Source of the DNA: 66-474 sp035249465
GTDB taxonomy: Bacteria; Pseudomonadota; Gammaproteobacteria; Xanthomonadales; Rhodanobacteraceae
Reading direction: 5' to 3'
Assembly: GCA_035249465.1 (NCBI GenBank)
Contig: DATFGL010000069.1
Coordinates: 1 to 8,108, forward strand
DNA: 8,108 nucleotides
Position numbers and translations under genes: made by a program. The notes under the pieces were generated by a model. It made no database searches, was not told the origin of the DNA, and saw nothing but the letters and a program-made list of their open reading frames with translations. Shown here in pieces: positions 5,905 through 8,108 of this stretch. Position 1 is the stretch's first letter. Each line of letters begins with the position of its first letter.

Positions 5905-8108
5905 ATGACTACAACCGCCCCCAATCTTCCGCCCCTGCCAACGAAGGCCGGCCAGCAACGCGACTGGCGCGAGCCCGCCGGCTCGTCGCTCGCGCTATTG
6001 CTGTGCGAGGCGGCGCGCGCACGCGAAGGCGTATTGGTCGCGGTCACGGAAGACAACCGAGCGGCACGCACGCTGGAAGACGATCTCGCCTTCTTCGCGG
6101 GTGAATTGCCGGTGCTGCACTTTCCGGACTGGGAAACCCTGCCCTACGACTTGTTTGCGCCGCATCCGCAACTGGTTTCGCAGCGCATCGACACGCTGTA
6201 CCGGCTGCCCGCCACCCGCAAGGGCGTGCTGGTGGTTTCGATCACTACACTGATGCAGCGCCTGGCGCCACGCACGCACATCGCGGGCAGCGGGCTGGCC
6301 GTCGCACGCGGCGAAAAACTGGACCTTGCCACCGAACAACGGCGCCTCGAAACCTGCGGTTACCGCAACGTGCCGCAGGTCGGCGAACACGGCGAGTTCG
6401 CGGTGCGCGGCGCGCTGCTCGACATCTTCCCGATGGGCGCATCGGAGCCGTACCGCATCGAACTGTTCGACGACAGCGTCGAGTCCATCCGCGCGTTCGA
6501 TCCCGAAACGCAGCGTTCGCTGCACCAGGTGGACGCGGTCAAGCTGCTTCCCGCGCGCGAATTTCCCCTGACCGACGAGGCGATGCGCGCATTCCGCGAC
6601 CGCCTGCGCGAACGCTTTCCGATCGACGTGCGCCGCTGTCCGCTGTACCAGGACATGAAACAGGGCGTCACACCCGGCGGCATCGAGTATTACCTGCCGT
6701 TGTTCTTCGAGCACACGGAAACCCTGTTCGACTACCTGAGCGACGACGCACTGTTCGTGCTGGCTCATGATTCGCTCGGCGCCGCTGAACAGTTCTGGGC
6801 GCAGGCCGGGACCCGCTACGACCAGCGCGCGCACGATATCGAGCGGCCGATCCTGCCGCCAATGGAACTGTACCTGGCGCCGCAATCACTGCGCGAACGC
6901 CTGAACCGCGTGCTGCGCGTCGACCTGGCCGGCAGCGCCGATGCGCGCGCCGCGGACACGGGCACCGCAGCCGCGCCGGATTTTTCGGGCGGCGGTGCCA
7001 CCGTGGGCGGATTTCCCGCGCGGCTGCGTGACTGGTTGGAATCGCGCCGCGGGACGCGCGTGTTGATCGCCGTGGATTCCGCGGGACGCCGCGAGGCGCT
7101 GCTGGAGCAACTGCTCGGCGCCGAACTGCGGCCCGAAGCTGTCGAGTCCTGGCAGACATTCGTCGCCCCTCCACCCCAGCCCCCTCCCCGCGGGGGAGAG
7201 GGGGTACGCGGTTTCGATGCCGCACGACTCGCGATAACCGTCGCACCTCTCGAGCGCGGCTTCCTGCTTTCGCAACCGCCCGTCGCGGTCTTCACCGAAC
7301 GCGAACTGGCAGGCGAACGTGCGCGCGTCGAGCGCCGCCGCCGGCAGGTCGCGGAACGCGATCCGGAAGCCATCCTGCGCGATCTCAGCGAGCTCGAAAT
7401 CGGCGCTCCCATCGTGCACATCGACCACGGCGTCGGTCGTTATCTCGGCCTGACTGCACTCGAAGTCGGCGGCATGCCGGGCGAATTCCTGGCAATCGAA
7501 TACGCGCGCGGCGACAAGCTGTACGTGCCCGTCGCGCAACTCGGTCTGGTCAGCCGCTACAGCGGCGCCGATGACGAACACGCGCCGCTGCATTCGCTCG
7601 GCAGCGAATCTTGGGAGCGCGCCAAGCGCAAGGCGGCCGAAAAGGTTCGCGATGCCGCGGCTGAACTGCTCGCGATCCATGCGCAACGTGCAGCCCGCCA
7701 GGGCAGCGCCGTCGACTTCGACCGCACGATGCTGGCGCGCTTCGCGGAAGGTTTCCGGTTCGAAGAAACACCCGACCAGCAGGCGGCAATCGACGCCGTG
7801 CTGGCCGACCTTGCCGCGCCGCAACCGATGGATCGCGTGGTCTGCGGCGACGTCGGCTTCGGCAAGACGGAGGTCGCGCTGCGCGCCGCGGTCGCGGCCG
7901 CGAGTGCCGGCAAACAGGTGGCCGTGCTGGTGCCGACCACTCTGCTCGCGCAGCAACACTACGACAACTTCACCGACCGGTTGGCGGATTTCCCGATCAA
8001 GGTCGAACTGTTGTCACGCTTCCGCGCGAAGAACGAGGTCGAGGGCGCGCTGAAACGCCTCGCCGACGGCAAGCTCGACATCGTGATCGGCACGCACAAA
8101 CTGCTGCA
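5905..8108 (+). CDS. mfd: Transcription-repair coupling factor Mfd (3' end outside window)
   Basis: A DNA translocase that removes RNA polymerase stalled at lesions and recruits UvrA for nucleotide excision repair. The first 734 codons are present, with some 400 expected beyond the right edge. The UvrB-like N-terminal part includes LHFPDWETLPYDLFAPHP and EHGEFAVRGALLDIFP. The RNA polymerase interaction domain starts near 498 with EIGAPIVHIDHGVGRYLG and includes EYARGDKLYVPVAQL. The translocase begins with the Q-motif ETPDQQAAI (Gln625). Walker A is GDVGFGKTE at 648-656 with Lys654, followed by LVPTTLLAQQHY and GTHKLL at the edge. In E. coli the same lysine is 634, so about 20 extra residues lie before it; an in-frame repeat at about 421-436 accounts for most of them. 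ATG 5905 is the first good start after stops at 5833-5838, though no clear ribosome site is seen. Confidence 0.96.
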   Translation, partial: MTTTAPNLPPLPTKAGQQRDWREPAGSSLALLLCEAARAREGVLVAVTEDNRAARTLEDDLAFFAGELPVLHFPDWETLPYDLFAPHPQLVSQRIDTLYRLPATRKGVLVVSITTLMQRLAPRTHIAGSGLAVARGEKLDLATEQRRLETCGYRNVPQVGEHGEFAVRGALLDIFPMGASEPYRIELFDDSVESIRAFDPETQRSLHQVDAVKLLPAREFPLTDEAMRAFRDRLRERFPIDVRRCPLYQDMKQGVTPGGIEYYLPLFFEHTETLFDYLSDDALFVLAHDSLGAAEQFWAQAGTRYDQRAHDIERPILPPMELYLAPQSLRERLNRVLRVDLAGSADARAADTGTAAAPDFSGGGATVGGFPARLRDWLESRRGTRVLIAVDSAGRREALLEQLLGAELRPEAVESWQTFVAPPPQPPPRGGEGVRGFDAARLAITVAPLERGFLLSQPPVAVFTERELAGERARVERRRRQVAERDPEAILRDLSELEIGAPIVHIDHGVGRYLGLTALEVGGMPGEFLAIEYARGDKLYVPVAQLGLVSRYSGADDEHAPLHSLGSESWERAKRKAAEKVRDAAAELLAIHAQRAARQGSAVDFDRTMLARFAEGFRFEETPDQQAAIDAVLADLAAPQPMDRVVCGDVGFGKTEVALRAAVAAASAGKQVAVLVPTTLLAQQHYDNFTDRLADFPIKVELLSRFRAKNEVEGALKRLADGKLDIVIGTHKLL
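7165..7212. repeat. GC-rich palindromic repeat lying in frame inside mfd
   Basis: This stretch centres on a perfect stem, CTCCCC (7184-7189) with GGGGAG (7193-7198), loop GCG, extended by further C-tract/G-tract pairs with one mismatch. It encodes APPPQPPPRGGEGVRG in Mfd. Read in the opposite strand it gives peptides such as PLPRGEGAG, LSPAGRGLGW and SPPRGGGWGGG. I recognise these as false-ORF traces of a palindrome scattered through many proteobacterial genomes, usually between genes. All frames are open across it. One copy only is in the window; the repeat nature rests on recall. Confidence 0.6.

Noticed and set aside
4689..6071. A 460-codon minus-strand frame across rlmJ, slp and mfd
   Set aside because: It runs antisense to three recognisable genes and its translation resembles no family; a shadow of high GC.
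7165..7212. A frameshift or assembly error in mfd at the repeat
   Set aside because: The Mfd frame continues correctly on both sides without a stop, and recognisable Mfd sequence resumes at once, so an in-frame insertion explains it better.
6886..7959. A 357-codon minus-strand frame opposite mfd
   Set aside because: The plus strand carries conserved Mfd motifs throughout; the minus frame contains the palindrome-derived false peptide LSPAGRGLGW and no domain.

Overview
The window is a GC-rich, gene-dense stretch of an ordinary bacterial chromosome. The RlmJ, Mfd, Slp and NnrS sequences point to a gammaproteobacterium. The Xanthomonadales/Lysobacterales, perhaps Rhodanobacteraceae, fit best; this is a judgement from protein character and base composition, not from a search. 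There are seven protein genes, two of them cut by the window edges. I see no rRNA, tRNA, CRISPR array, transposase or phage gene.

Left part (1-1860). A minus-strand pair encodes a DGPF/YCII-family protein followed by an ECF42-type sigma factor that runs off the left edge. Upstream of the pair, TGTCGA-N17-CGTC matches the promoter signature I recall for ECF42 sigma factors, so the pair is probably autoregulated. The 245-bp divergent intergenic region also carries a short dispersed palindrome and, facing right, a candidate FNR/NnrR-type box before nnrS.

Middle (1861-5103). A plus-strand NnrS membrane protein (nitric-oxide stress) is followed by a lipoprotein form of methionine sulfoxide reductase A with a single catalytic cysteine. 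The two may form one stress-response transcript. A convergent minus-strand gene encodes a 74-residue, 11-cysteine protein of the GDCCVxC family. RlmJ (23S rRNA A2030 N6-methyltransferase) is transcribed away from it.

Right part (5104-8108). rlmJ is followed by an Slp-family outer-membrane lipoprotein and then by mfd, the transcription-repair coupling factor, cut by the right edge after 734 codons. The mfd leader holds two adjacent hairpins. The mfd coding region contains an in-frame, proline/glycine-rich segment made by a GC-rich palindromic repeat.

No wholly new multi-gene system is visible. The most notable points are the palindrome inside mfd, the matching promoter of the ECF42/DGPF pair, the FNR-like box before nnrS, and the small cysteine-rich protein with a possibly leaderless transcript.
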